From assembly GCA_015680685.1 (NCBI GenBank), contig MNCI01003794.1, forward strand, positions 2,966 through 66,965: DNA of 64,000 nt, given 5' to 3'. Shown here in pieces: positions 45,131 through 58,213 of this stretch. Below the pieces are notes generated by a model that made no database searches, was not told where the DNA came from, and worked only from the letters and a program-made list of their open reading frames with translations. The DNA is from Gnetum montanum. Its lineage: Eukaryota > Streptophyta > Gnetopsida > Gnetales > Gnetaceae. Position 1 is the stretch's first letter, and every line of letters begins with the position of its first letter. The translations under genes and the position numbers were made by a program.

Positions 45131-47713
45131 CAAAAGAAACCCAATGGCTAGAAAATAAAAATACCAAATCCTTCAAAAGATGCATGGAAACATCTGATCC
45201 ACTTATTAGTTCTAGTCCTAAGAAATTGAACCAAATAGAGAACTTAGAAAAGGACATCTTATAGTTTTATTATACACCAAAAGAAGATAAAAAAGGAAAC
45301 CCAAGAACTAAAAAGAAAATAAAAAAGGGAACATATCTAGACCCTTTGAAAAGAAAAAACCTTCTAGTCTAGTTGAATATATGTCTCCAAATAATCAAAT
45401 CCTAATTATCATCAATGTTAAATATTCTAAAAATTAAAAACTTAACTCACTAAAGATGATAAATGGAAACATTATGGTGTATAATCAAGGAAATGTGTGG
45501 TCCATTTTCAGAATGCTTGTCCATGAGTTTAGTCATGTGAGAGATGCTCCATCTTGAATTAAGAACTAATAAGTACATTTTAACTTTTTATTTTATAAAT
45601 TCTCATCAGTTTATATTTTTTTTCAAAATTTTCCAATTCTTAAATACATTTTCCAATTCTTGTTATTTTTCTATTATTTTCTTTATAATTTTCTCTTTTC
45701 TTGAGTTATTTCCTTTATGTTGTATGGATGTTTACTATGTTTTTCTTAATATTATTACTTTTCATGATGTAGAATTCAACACTATGTGTTGGGTCTTTAT
45801 CCTATGTTATCAAGATGATTAGCTATATAATTGTATAAAGTAGTGAGACCACATCTTTCAACACTCTAGCTTTATAAATAAGAGGTCTTTATGATGAAAT
45901 AAATATGCTACTTCTCACATTATTCTAAAACTAACTAATGATCATTATGCCTTGAAGAAAGAGGGAAAGACCAAGTAGAAATGAAAAGTGTGTAGCCTCA
46001 AGGGGATTTGTTGGGTTCTCTTCTTGACTTCCTTCTTGAGACCTATGAATCCTCACAGAACATTTCATTACTCCTACTATCAACCATAAAGAAAGTATTT
46101 CAAAAAAAAAAAAAAGAGAATTGAAGAAAATGAAAAAGAGAGAGAGAGAGAAAAAAAACCAAAAAAAGAAATGACAAAAATTTAAAGCACACCTCTCTAA
46201 AGATCTCTTGGAATACAAGCACTAGTTATGGGGCTAAAAAGATATGCCACCCATGCCTAAAGGCACCCTTCTAACTAAGGCCCAAATTTCTTCCTCAATA
46301 ATCTTTAAAACTACTTCCTTCTTTTCTTTTCTTCTTTTTTTAGAGTGATGTTCATTCTTTGTGGTTGTTGTGGACTCGTGATGATAGATAGGGAGGGACA
46401 CATCAATGCAAGATCACTATTAATGGTATAGAATTGGTTTTAAACCTAGATAGATAGGCATGATGGTTATTTTAACCACAATTAACATAAGAATCTATTG
46501 TATACATGGTAAGGTACCTTACATCCCAATATTTGCAATACCTTCTCATCCCATTATTCATCTCACTACTGCATGTAATTATATGCCTAATGGTTTTGTA
46601 GAATATAATGTAGGATTCTAACCAAGGTAATTTTATGTTGGTTAGAATAAATGCATGATTTACATTTAACTTCTAAGGTATCCACAGACATCTATAGAAG
46701 TGGTTATGTAAGGGCATTATAGTAGGATCCTGCTTTGGCAAGGATCCACTTGCATGACTTTTGTTGATCATGGATCTAAGCTAAAACAACACATCTTCAA
46801 AAACATCATGGAAAACTTTTCTAAATTTATGCATGATTTTGAGACTCCTTCTCATCAATTTTGATTAAATATATGACTTTTATATTAAACTATCCTTCAA
46901 ATTCAATCCTTTTTGATCATCTTGTGAACCAAACCTTTGGTTTTTATGTTCAACAACTTGTGAGCTTCTAGAGTTGAGCTCACTTCAGGTGGGGGGTAAG
47001 GATGGGACTTTTAAACTTTTTGAAATTTTAACATCTCATTTTTGAACATTATGATAACTAATAGTAAAGTAATCAAAATGACTTAAACAACTTAATGATT
47101 TTAGTTATTTCAGAGTCTTGGAAACATTATTTTGTAGTCACCTTAAGCCTAAATGCTGAATTTTTTCTAACTTCGAGCTAGCAAAGAATTTAGAAGTGTT
47201 AATCATTAAAGAAAAATTACAAAAGATAACATTGATCCTTTGGTGATTGTAGATGATGCTAAAAGGAATGTCTAAGATTGAAGGTATTTTACAAGGTAAT
47301 ATAAAGAGGCTAAGAGAAGGATAGAGGATGATATGACCATTGGGAAATAGCATATAAAATAATTAAAGCTCAACCATCACATGTTTGTGGCCTAGAAAAC
47401 CATGGGTTGATGAGGAGAAATTTTAGTTAATCCTTCAAACAGTTATGCATGAAATAGAAGCATCAACAAAACAACCAAGGTTTAAAAAAATATTGCCACT
47501 AGCAATAACATGAAGATTAATCATTAGTAGATTTTTAAGACTTCTACATTCTTAAAAAATTAAATTTTTGTCTAGTCCTTTTTCCATGTTCTAGTGCATC
47601 CACTTGAATAACATTTTGTAATATGGCACTCTAGTTTTGTAATGATAGCCAATCTAGTCTTGGTCACCCCATAATTTTTGTAATAGAACTTTGTCCATTT
47701 ATATATAACTCTA
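45131..47713 (+). other. Element D 3' non-coding region up to element E
   Basis: The T-rich block at 45570-45800 and the downstream part to about 46900 match B and C 3' sequence. No pol or 3' ORF similarity is seen. A poly-A/GA microsatellite lies at about 46100-46165. The left LTR of E starts at 47714. Confidence 0.55.
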
Positions 47714-48598
47714 TGATGAGCAGTGAGGTACCCCTACACCCAACCATACAAATCACAAAGCATTAACATGTGATTCGATCGAATTTTGTAGACTTTATTG
47801 TTTTTGGTGCACTAGTCTTCTAGGAAGTGAAGCTTGCCTTAAAGTTGTTCGTTGTCTTCCCAATTACACTTGTGATGTACATTGGTATGGTTAAGTGTAA
47901 TTAATGAATTTGATTTTTATGATTTTTTATTTTATGATTTTGGTGTTTAAAGGGAGATAAAAGTAATTAGATTAACTAATTTAATTTAACTAATTAACTA
48001 GTATCTAAGCAGTCCTAACATAAGTATCCGGTCTTGCTTTCCACACAAATCCTAAACCCATGTATCCACTATTGGGTTACCAAGCACTACGCTACTAGGC
48101 ATACCAAGCAATAATGCTGTTGGGATTACCAAGTGAATACATGTTACACTTGAAGTGGTCATACTTATGTGTTTAATTTGTTTGGCTTATCTTATTTAAC
48201 TATTTTAATAGCTTAATTACTAGAAAAATTTAATAAATAATTGAAAACATTAAATGCATAAATAAAATATTTAATCTATCTAGAATGCTACAAGGTTTAT
48301 CAGAAAGCTCATCTTTATTGCCACACATACTATTGTGCTTAGTTACAACAATGCTCAAATAAAGATCCGTACACTCAATGACTCCTGTTGTAGGCACTTA
48401 GGAGAAAAATTATAACTCTTAAATGAACAAACTACAAGAGCTTCACTTCTACTAAAATATTGATGCCATAAGTGTGGCTAGTAGGCATGTATTTATAGGA
48501 AAAAATGTAGACACCAAATTGATGGGGCCTTGTCGATGCATGATGCAATGCATCGACAAGGCCTCATTGACACAACAAAAAAAAAATATGACTCATCA
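47714..48598 (-). repeat. Element E 3' LTR, with U3 hairpin
   Basis: 885 bp. At 48526-48563 a perfect inverted repeat has 16-bp arms (GGCCTTGTCGATGCAT) and a 6-nt loop. It lies in U3 just upstream of TATAAATA (minus; plus 48490-48497). Confidence 0.88.
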
Positions 48599-48608
48599 TA
48601 TCCCCATG
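48599..48608 (-). other. Element E polypurine tract
   Basis: The minus strand reads CATGGGGATA directly before the 3' LTR, matching the family motif. Confidence 0.65.
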
Positions 48609-48658
48609 ACTGAATGAAAACTCATCCTCAAGTTCTGTTACAAAATTAGAAATGTATG

Positions 48659-51600
48659 GGATTATTGATTGATCTTTTACAAACAAAATAGATTGAGTTG
48701 AAAAAAATGGGTGCCTGAGTCTACAGATCAACACATTACAAAAATGGTGGTGTTCATGACACAAAATTGAATACCATGACATGACTCTTCAAAATTGGAT
48801 AGCACAGTCATTGATGAGATGAAGTTTGGTGGAGAAGATTAGATAGTCCTAGACATCGGTGGTTCCTAAGTTTTTGAGGAACCTTCATCAACTTCACGCA
48901 CATGCAGTAGTTGAGGTAGCTGTTGCTATCTTGCTGCTACTACAAGTTTTGGTAGAAGATGGAAAGCATGCAACAGTGCTTTCATTTTCTCTTACTTAGT
49001 TTTAGGATCATGCACCATCCACATGGCTTTGCGAATGTGGGTTAGAATAGGCACATCCTAGGGACATTGAATTGTTGGAAACAACTCCTTTACATTGATA
49101 AACCAGGTAGCAAATTGTTAGCATTCATTGTTGAATGCTCTGATTGTATCCTTTAGCTCCTAGTAATCATTCATCCTTTTGGCAAGGTTCTCAGTAGTTG
49201 ATCATTGATTTGTGAATCATGCTCTGAGAACTTCGAGTTCAACATTTGCAATCTTAAGCTTTTGCTTGGTGACTTTATGGTGCTTGAACTCTACTTGTAT
49301 AACAAATATGAACTAGCCACTTGTTTCTCTAAATATGACCATGGTCATTTTATAGTTAGCATAGCTAGGTTCACATAGTGGAGATTGGCCAACTCCATGT
49401 ACTTTGTCATTTTTTCTATTTGCAACTCCTTTAGGCAGATCTCCACTTTGTTGTAGGCATCAATCCCATCAATGATGGGTTGCCAAACTTCTTTTCCTTG
49501 TTGGAGTTACTGGAGAGCTTCATTTATTTTCACCTTCACCATTTGGATGTGCTTCTCGTTAACTTCCTTTTATAGGCCAAATTGGTCTCTATAGTGATTT
49601 TTGACTCTTTCAAACTTCAAGGCTTCATTTTTCTAGGTGGTGATCTCGATTGTAGACTTTTGGTGCAAGGCACGAACTTCCTCCATTGATAGATTTCAAT
49701 TTTTTGTGGGCAATATCCTTAACTTAGTGTTCACCCTAGCAAGCTGCTCTTACTATTGATGAATAAATTCTTGCATTTGTTCCTTTTGAGCATCAACATT
49801 ACGCAAGTGATGCTTCTATGTAGTTAGAGTCTCATTCTCCTAGTGCATTTGAGCCAAGTCCTTTTGAATTGAATACATCTTTGCTTCTACTATGGATTGG
49901 TTGAAGATGACCATTACTGCCTCATCCTTAGCCTTCCTAAATTGTTCTTAAAGCTATTGGAAAGCTTTCATTCTTGGTTATTGTTGCGCTGAGGATTGTA
50001 GGATTAGTAAGGTAGGCACATAATTCAAAAACCTCCTTGGCCAAGCATTGATTTTGTGCTTGAGCTATTTTGAGTTGTTCCTTTAGGATGATGCATTTTC
50101 CCCTTATGTCAAGAAGCTCTGACTAGGTTGTGGTGATTTTTTTCTTAAAATTGAAGATATTTGGAATTGGTTGCCCAGTCCCCACTAGTCGATCTAGGAA
50201 TTCTTCATGATGGGCTACATTCAACTTTCTACTAACCATGCCTAGAGATGTCTACACATCTCAAAGTGTAGATACGTCAGGTACATAAGTTGCAGGTGCA
50301 TTTAGTGCTTTGATGACATGGCTAGGAACCACTTTAGCTATTGTCTCTTATCCTTGGTGCTACATCACCAGGATAGTTGCCCCTTTACCTTCCTCCAAAC
50401 ATGCTAAGAATGTGGTGGCATTCCTAGAGATTTATAGGAATAAATGGTATTGAGATAATGACATCATCACCTCTCCGGCATTAGGGTTAGACCTCACAAG
50501 CAACTACATTCATTGGGTAGAGAATATTGATCCACCCCTCTCCATATGGCTGATTATTCAAGCCACCTCATTAAGGTAACTCATTTTTGGTTGGTACATA
50601 GATGAATCTACACTACTCGTCCCTACATGCTACTCTTACTCATGCAAGAGATACTCTCAGATTTTGCATGAGCACTCAATGGTTGTGTAGGCCTCTAGAA
50701 TTGTTTCTTGAGTAGGCGGTGATGGTGAAAATGGTTCCTCTTCTTAATTTGTTGTTGGGATTATTGACTAATCTTTCACAAACAAAAATGACTGAGTTGA
50801 CAAAAATGGAGTGCCTGAGTCTACGGATCAACACATTACAAAAATGGTGATGTTCATGACACAAAATTGAATACCATAACATGACTCTTCAAAATTGGAT
50901 AGCACCATCATTGATGATGTGAAGTTTGGTGGAGAAGATTAGATCAGTGGTTCCTGAGGTTTTGAGGGACCTTTGCCAGCTTCATGCACATGCAATAGTT
51001 GAGGTGGCTATGGCTATCCTACTATTGCTACAACTTTTGGTAGAAGGTGGAAAGCATCCAATAGTGCTTTCATTTTCTCCTCATTACTTTTAGGATCGTG
51101 CATCGTCCACTTGGCTTTACCAATGTGGATTAGAATAGGCACATCCTAGGGACATGGAATTGTTGAAAACAACTCTTTTGCATTGATAAACTAGGAAACA
51201 AATTGTTTTCATTCAATATTGACTACTTTGACTGTATCCTTCAGCTCCTAGTAATCATTTAGATGTTGTAGGTGCATTTAGTGCTTCAACAACACAGTCA
51301 GCAACGAGTTCAGCTATCGTCTCTTGTTGTTGGTGTTGCATCACCAGGAAAGTTGCCCCTTCACCTTCCTCTAAACATGCTGAGAATGTGGTGGAATTCC
51401 TAGAGATTTATAGGAATAAATGGTATTGAGATAATGACATCATCACCTCTTCGGCATTAGGATTAGACCTCACAAGCAACTAGATTCATTGGGTAGAGAA
51501 TATTGATCCACCCCTCTCCATATGGTTGATTATTCAAGCCACCTCATTAAGGTAACTCATTGTTGGTTGGTACATAGATGAATCTGCACTACTCATCCCT

Positions 51601-51740
51601 ACACGCTGCTCTTACTTACGCAAGAGCTACTCTCAGATTTTGCATGAGCACTCAATGGCTGTGTGGGCCTCTAGCATTGTTTCCTAAGTAGGCAGTGATG
51701 GTGATAGATGATCCTCTTTTTGAGTTGTTGTTGGCATCTT
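48659..51740 (-). repeat. Imperfect tandem duplication inside element E
   Basis: A block starting GGGATTATTGA recurs with a period of about 2.1 kb. The first copy (48659-50757) is full length. The second (50758-51740) joins the counterpart of 49169 to the counterpart of 50288 at about 51262. Confidence 0.85.
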
Positions 51741-52684
51741 TTCTTTCATAATTTTAGACCATGCGGCCAAAGAAGCATGCCTGATTGTGTCATTAGCATA
51801 GTGGATGATTCCTTCCCTTTTGTAGAGTTTTTGAATGAGGCATGGAAAGGGTAAGGTTTTCCTTCCACGTTCATTTTCCTGGAAATGCTTTTCAATCTCC
51901 AAGTAGATGAGTTATGGAAGGTTTATGGGAAATCTCCTACTTAGAGTGATGCATTCTCAGGCGAAGACGACAATCACCTTGTTGGGCCTCACCATTGGAT
52001 TGAGGTGATAGGTTGTGATCTTAAAATAGATGCGCTCCACTAGTATGAGTGTGTTGTACTCCTTATGGTTGACCTCACAACACCATTGAGTCCACTTCTT
52101 TTTGGCCTCAAGATCACCTTTCATTGATAGCTTTGCCAACTATGTTCCAATGTCAAGCAACCCCAGTGCTTCTACAATAGCTTTGACTAAGTAGGACACT
52201 TAAATATCCTTGATCTTTATTATGGACCCTAGCCTTTTTTTATTCCAAAAGAGATATGCCTCTCCCATGTACAATTCCCCACTAGATGTGATGATGGGGC
52301 CATATGGGAGAGGTTTGTAGTTGTGTTTTGACATCTACTAGAGCTTTCTCTAGGAATGGCCCAAAGTATATTTCTTAAAAAACTAATTGTTAAATCTCTT
52401 GGGACCTAATGATGTTAAGGTAGGCTTGAGTCAAAGTGACTTCAAGCCTTCGCATGAGTCCTAACACTTCTCCTCACTGTGATTGTTCTGTGGGCACTTC
52501 TTCTTCTAGAATTTGTTGAAAAAATTCTAGATTCCACTTTGGGCTCCTCATGAAGAGGTCCCGTTACATGGGTTGCCTCTAGTGATTCTTGGGCTTGTTC
52601 TTGTTGGCCCCTTCTAACTTTGGGGTATTTCTCCCTCGGTTGAGAAGGTACTCTTTATTGTAGGTGCTTAGGTCTTGGTGCCAT
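48800..52684 (-). pseudogene. Element E long 3' ORF with tandemly duplicated end
   Basis: The minus-strand ATG at 52684 follows ATTATAG. N-terminus: MAPRPKHLQ, PSQPREKYPKVRRGQQEQ, GPLHEEPKVES. Middle: KKWTQWCCEVNHKEYNTLIL, YFKITTYHLNPMVRPNKVIV, TLPFPCLIQKLYKREGIIHY. The C-terminal part is charged and probably coiled-coil. Order and content match element B 26064-28750. Copies A (48659-50757) and B (50758-51740) are direct repeats, with about 1.1 kb missing inside the latter near 51262. Function is unknown. Confidence 0.65.
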
Positions 52685-52691
52685 CTATAAT

Positions 52692-54069
52692 CATAATAAG
52701 ACCATGGGTTAGCAATTTTTGTGTAACATGAAGCAACTGGAATACCTTTATCTCTTTAGGATAGTTACACTTGGCTAAGTTGTGATTATCGCTAATTTAA
52801 TTACTCCAATCCTTATTTTATTTATGTGTTACTATTAATAAGTCATGTTGAAGGTTGTTAAAAGGGTTAACTCTTGAAAAAATTGATATTTGTATATTGT
52901 TAAGGTTATTAACCCTTTGCAGAAGTTAGAAAAAGCTATACAAAATTTCATTAGAAACCTTAAGATTTTCAACCCCCATGATAAAGAGCATACCTCCGGT
53001 AGCTATAGGATCAAAGAATGGAGTGATTTGGACAAACAATTGGAAAGTTAAGGGCTCTAGAAGGTTTTGGGCTTTGAGAAATGGCAAAAAATCCTCATGT
53101 GTTATGAGGAAAATGACAAAAATTTCTCAGTGTGTAGTGGTATATATAGGATTTTTTCACTACATCGATGAGCCCTCATTGATGTAGCTATTGATCATCA
53201 TAGATGACCATTGACTTTGGTTAAACATGCAAAATATGAAGAGTTTTGGAATGAAAATGGGATCAAATGAAAGCTCAAAAGGCTAAGAACAATATGAAAA
53301 TATGAGAAGAGGGTGTTGGAGCTCATTAATTTAGAAAAATGGAGAAAAAATAATTCAAGGAATGAATGAATTAAAAGGGTAAGGAGCACTAAGCAGAATA
53401 CCCAATGGAATATGCGAAAGATAGAATTGTAGTAATGTCTAAGGTAAGGAACCTTAACTAACCAAACCAAGAGTTATGCAAGTGGGTCCTCCCCATAGTA
53501 GGCTCATGTCCTTATTGCCCTTGCATAACCTCAACTAAGGAGTTCGTGGTCCCCATAGTTAATTAATGGTCATGAAACCTTAAGGACCAACCAAGAAGAA
53601 TCTATTTAAGAACTCAAACACATTAGACCAAGAAATAGAGAATGACATAGAACTTAGTAGTGAGGTGAGTTATGGTAGCATTAATGGATGATGGACAAAG
53701 TGGAATGGAATTCTGAATTAAGGTCATCAGAAGTCCCTTGTGGAATTTGTGTTTAAAGTGACCTGAGAAGATTCATTCTTAGTCTAGAACAAAACCAACC
53801 ACTTTCAATGACCTTGCATCATCACTCTAAGACTAGTTTGCCTACATGAGAAATAAGAGTGGTTTCAAAAAACAACCACAATTCCATAAAGAGAAGAAAA
53901 GAGAGAAGTAGGTGAGAGAGGGGCTTAGTTAGAGGGTACCTTCAAGCATGGGTGCATGTCTTTCTAGTCCCATAACCAGTGCTTGTAGCCCATTTATTTG
54001 TCTAAGGGGACCTTTAGGCATGGGTGCCCTCCTATTTTGTAGTTGCTCCATACAAACACCTTTGAATAT
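52692..54069 (-). other. Element E 3' non-coding region
   Basis: Blocks colinear with B 24750-26060 on the opposite strand (for example GACTAGAAAGACATG, minus, near 53965). It ends in an acceptor-like GATTATAG directly before the ATG at 52684. Confidence 0.6.
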
Positions 54070-54420
54070 TAATTTCTTATGCACATTGATTGCAAGCTTT
54101 GATGTATGTACTTTTTATGGACCAAATATTTTGCATGCAATTGCATTGATTATTGCCATATGTGATGCATAGTATACGCTTCTTCTTTATCTTGCCTAGT
54201 TCATTTTCTTTGGATATTTCTAGAGACAGATCCCTTAAGCCCATACGTGCATTGACTGTGCTTAACCAAGCTCTTCCCATAATGATGGGGAAGTCACTTT
54301 TGTAGTTTTTAGCCTTGACCACCAAAAAATCAGCAAGATAGGACCACCCACATGTTGTGGTTACAATGTCCTCTACTAATCTTAGAGGAACAGTAATTGA
54401 CTAACTTGCTAAATCTAGAG
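54070..54420 (-). pseudogene. Element E protease remnant
   Basis: VVKAKNYKSDFPIIMGRAWL and STVNARMGLRDLSLEIS match the protease end of element C. After about 54080 the sequence passes into the 3' non-coding region, so RT, RNase H and integrase are deleted here as in B. Confidence 0.7.
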
Positions 54421-55299
54421 GGATGTTGCTCTTCTTGAGAGGTGGTAGGTTCTAGGCCTTGTACATGTCATGGGAGATGAGATTAACTTTAGAACCAAAG
54501 TTAAGGAGAGCCTTACATGGCTCATTTTTAGTTATCTACAAGTAAATGAGTGGACTTCTTGGATTAGATCTTTTTGTGGGAAGATTGCCAACCTTGATCT
54601 AGTCAGAAATAGCATGAGTTAGCATCACAGTGCAAATTTAAGGTGGAACTTGGTTTGAAGGGCAATCAAAGGTATTTGATGTAGAGGATGATGGTATTAG
54701 AGATGTAGGATGATGAACTGTACTAGGTTGTGAGGGTTGGAGAGGACTGCATGGTCAAAAGAAGGATTTTTTTCTAGATCAATTATTTGAACCACTCAGC
54801 TAGAAAGCCGATTGTGAATGTGTAGCCCTTATAGTATTTTGTTGTTGTGGTTGTGGAGGAATCTCATCTTGCATGGATGGAGTAGGAGGTAACTAGGTTA
54901 AAGGTGAAGGTGTGTGTGTAGATGGATGTGGAGGATTATATGGATATGGGTTTTTTCCTTGAGTAGATGGTGAATGTGTTTGGTGGTACTTTGGAGGGTA
55001 ATAGTGATGCTGAAATGAGGTATGACTTGTAGAGCTTCTTGGAGAGACAGGTTGCTAAACATAGTACCCATATAGATCTAGTTACCTATAAGGGTAGTAC
55101 TGCCTTGGTAGTGGCATTCTCCATGATTGTGGTTGGTACCATTGTTGATATTGTTCATAAGGTTGTGCTGGAGCTCCACTTGGGTAGTAAGCTTGTTATT
55201 ATTGGTGGAACTACCTTGGATTGCCTTGAGGATAATGCAATTATCTAGGTGCCTGCCTACATGCTAGTTGAGGATTTAATGCATACATCCTAGAATCTT

Positions 55300-57102
55300 G
55301 TAAGTGTGATACCATAGGGTAACAATCCTTCGGATGTTCGTATTAACAAATGTCACAATCAACATCATCCTTGGAGTTTGTCTCCACAACTTCCTCTATG
55401 GAAGTAGCTTTGTCCTTACCTCTTTGGTAGGCATGTTCAGCTTCTTTTTGTCTTCTGCGGTTATGATTACTATTTTGCTTTTTGGATTCTTTAGTAACCT
55501 TCATAGTAGTTTGAAATTTTTCATCCAAAGGGTCCCATAATTTATCAACCTTTGTGAAAATATTAGAAATATATTTTTGGATGGGAAAGGTTTTTCTATT
55601 TACCACTTCATCAAGTGGTGACTCCGCTTCATCACAAAATCAAACCTCCCATTTTTTGATGTAAGGATTCCTATTATACACTTTTGCACTTTCTCCTTTT
55701 CGTAGCTCATCTTCTTCTTTTTCTACTTACTTAATCAACCTTTGGATTTGATGAGCTCTTAGTTTACACACTCTTCCTTGGGCATACACCCCAAGAGTTC
55801 TTCTAGTTTCTAATTTGAGCACATCTATGATGTGGTGAAGTTGTTTCCTATGAGCATAACCATGACCAGGGCATTGGTGTAAGAGTGAATAGTATCTACC
55901 CATGGTAGCATCCAAGGGTTCATGTGTTCCCTATTTCCAGCCTTGGATTTTCCTTCCATATTAGACACTCTAGAGTACATATGGTATTTGTCATTAAATA
56001 GCTCCAACATGATACTCCATTGGTGAATGGGTTTTAGTTCCAAGGACTAGTACTAGCTTTCAGCTTCCTTGATGAGTGTCCTAGGAAAGAGCTTGAGTTT
56101 CTACCATTCATTTTCTATGTTTTGTAAGGCAAAAGCATCATGGAAAGCTTGTAGATGTGTCTATGGATTAGAGGTGTATCCCCCCTCAAATCTTAGAATA
56201 TTATTCATGTTTAAGTGCTTGATCCTAGTATCTTTCATATGCCTAGTTGGAATTCTAATTGCCTTTGAAATGTTGAGCATACTTCAAGTTGCTAATAGAG
56301 GTTCATCATCATCATTGTGTCAATGATGCCAATGATGGTTTCAACCACCCCTTTGGTTTTGGTGGCCTTCATGGTCACTGTAGTCTCATTGATCACCTTC
56401 ATCACAATTATTTCGATGGTAGCCTTTATGAGAATTAGAAGATGAAGAGAAATGTTCAAAATTAGATGAAGAGGATGAAGAAGAAGGTGGACTACCATTG
56501 CCACCACCACTGCGGTGTCCTCCATCACTTTTTTGCTCATTACAACCACCTTCCTTAGATCCCATGCTATTGTGATGCTTGTTCGAGTCCGTACCTTGGC
56601 TATCACATTTTCCTAAACCTAGTTTATGAATAGTGGATCCCAGGTTCAGGGTTGCACCCTCATTATCAATAATAGGGGGTGCAAAATCTTCATGTTGAGA
56701 ACCTTTAGGAAGAGGATCCTCATTGTTAGCTTAGTTTAGCAGGAACAAGGGATTACTAAAGTGTTTTTCCTCTATAAACTCATGGTTCTTTTCTTGGTGT
56801 TGTTCTTAAATATGTTGTGTTTCAGTGGGATGATAATCTTGAGTGTCATAACCATTCACAATGTATTTTTTGTGAAGATTTAAGATGCCCAACTTCTTAA
56901 TAGTTTGAAGCAACATCCTAGGTATAGATCGATTGGGGGGCAAGATGATGTTGTCCTCCATATCATGCCATTGTAGCTATTCATCTTGATGTAGGATGAA
57001 TGTGAAGTTTGGTCCATACTCATCTAGATGAGTATATACCACTTTGCACTCCTATGGAGCTAATGGTTTGACCTCTTTGTGTTTGTGGAAAGAAGAAGAC
57101 AT
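55300..57102 (-). pseudogene. Element E gag
   Basis: ATG at 57102 starts MSSSFHKHKEVKPLAP, paired with element C MSSSHKSPSLP. The capsid part has LELKPIHQWSIMLELFNDKY and HMYSRVSNM, and a later frame gives TRRTLGVYAQGRVCKLRAHQ. The knuckle is CDIC, TAA (minus, plus 55343-55345), YEHPKDCYP. It also has a Ser/Gly-rich tract near 56500 and stops in every part. Confidence 0.78.
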
Positions 57103-57231
57103 TTTGCAAAACGAATAAAATTATCAGTGTGCTTAGTAATTTATATGTCATTAAGATTGATGTTGACCTTTATTTTGTCCAGCAATATAAATAATGTTCA
57201 CTAATCCTAGATAGAACACATTTCAACAAAT

Positions 57232-57254
57232 GGAGTCCCCAGCAATGGTGCCAA
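57232..57254 (-). other. Element E primer-binding site
   Basis: The minus strand reads TTGGCACCATTGCTGGGGAC directly after the LTR end, close to the Asp-tRNA-type TTGGCGCCGTTGCCGGGG. Confidence 0.7.
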
Positions 57255-58179
57255 TAATGAGTGGTAAGGTACCCCTACACCCAGCCATATGAATCATAAA
57301 GCATTCACATGAAATTTGATTGAATTCCATAGACTTTATTATTTTGAGTGCACTAATCTTCTAGGAAGTGAACCTTTCCTTAAAGTTGTTCGTTGTCTTC
57401 CCAATTACACTTGTGACGTACATTGGTATGGTTAACTGTAATTAAGGTATTTAATTTTTATCATTTTGTATTTTATGGTTTTGGTGTTTAAAGGGAGATA
57501 AAATTAATTGGATTAACTAATTTAATTTAACTAATTAACTAGTATCTAAGTAGTCCTAACATAAGCATATGGTCCTACTTTCCGCACACATCTTGAACCC
57601 ACATATCTACTACTAGGTTACCAGCACTACACTACTAGGTGTACCAAGCAATAACATTACTAGGATTACCAAACAAATATGTGTTACACTTGAAGTAGTC
57701 ATACTTATGTGTTTAATCTATCTAGCCTATCTTATTTAACTATTTCATTAGCTTAATTATTGAAAAATATTTAATAAATAATTGAAAACATTAAATGCAT
57801 AAGTAAAATATTTAATCTATCCAGAATGTTGCAAGGTTTATCAGAAAGGTTGTCTTTATTGCCACACATACTATTGTGCTCAAGTACAACAATGCTCAAA
57901 TAAAGATCCATACACTCAATGACTCTTACTGTAGGTTCTTAGAAGAAAAACTTTAACTCTCAAATGAAAACACTGCAAGAGCTTCACTACTACTAAAATC
58001 TTGATGCCATAAATGCAGCTGGCAGGTGTGTATTTATAAGTGAAAAGAAAACACTACATTGATAGGGCCTTGTTGATGCATGATACGATGTGTTAATGAG
58101 GCCTCGTTAATGAGGCCTAGTTGATAAGGCCATGTCAATGAGGCCTCATTGATGTAGCTAACAAAATTGTGACTCATCA
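57255..58179 (-). repeat. Element E 5' LTR
   Basis: 925 bp, colinear with the left copy. The U3 hairpin is replaced by a degenerate tandem of AATGAGGCCTCGTT-type units at 58080-58160. TATAAATA is kept (plus 58031-58038). Confidence 0.88.
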
Positions 58180-58213
58180 GTTGAGGAAAAGCTTTTAGTT
58201 AGTCATGGTAATA

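Larger units (their letters stand above)
47714..58179 (-). mobile_element. Element E: minus-strand pol-less family member in D
   Basis: LTRs at 57255-58179 (5') and 47714-48598 (3') have ends TGATGAGTCA...CTCATTA/CTCATCA on the minus strand. In minus order: PBS (57254-57232), gag (57102 to about 55300), protease remnant (about 54400-54070), the family 3' non-coding region, then a decayed 3' ORF (52684 to about 48800) with a tandem duplication at its end. No RT, RNase H or integrase is present. Flanks CTCTA and GTTGA do not match, so no target duplication is found. Confidence 0.87.
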
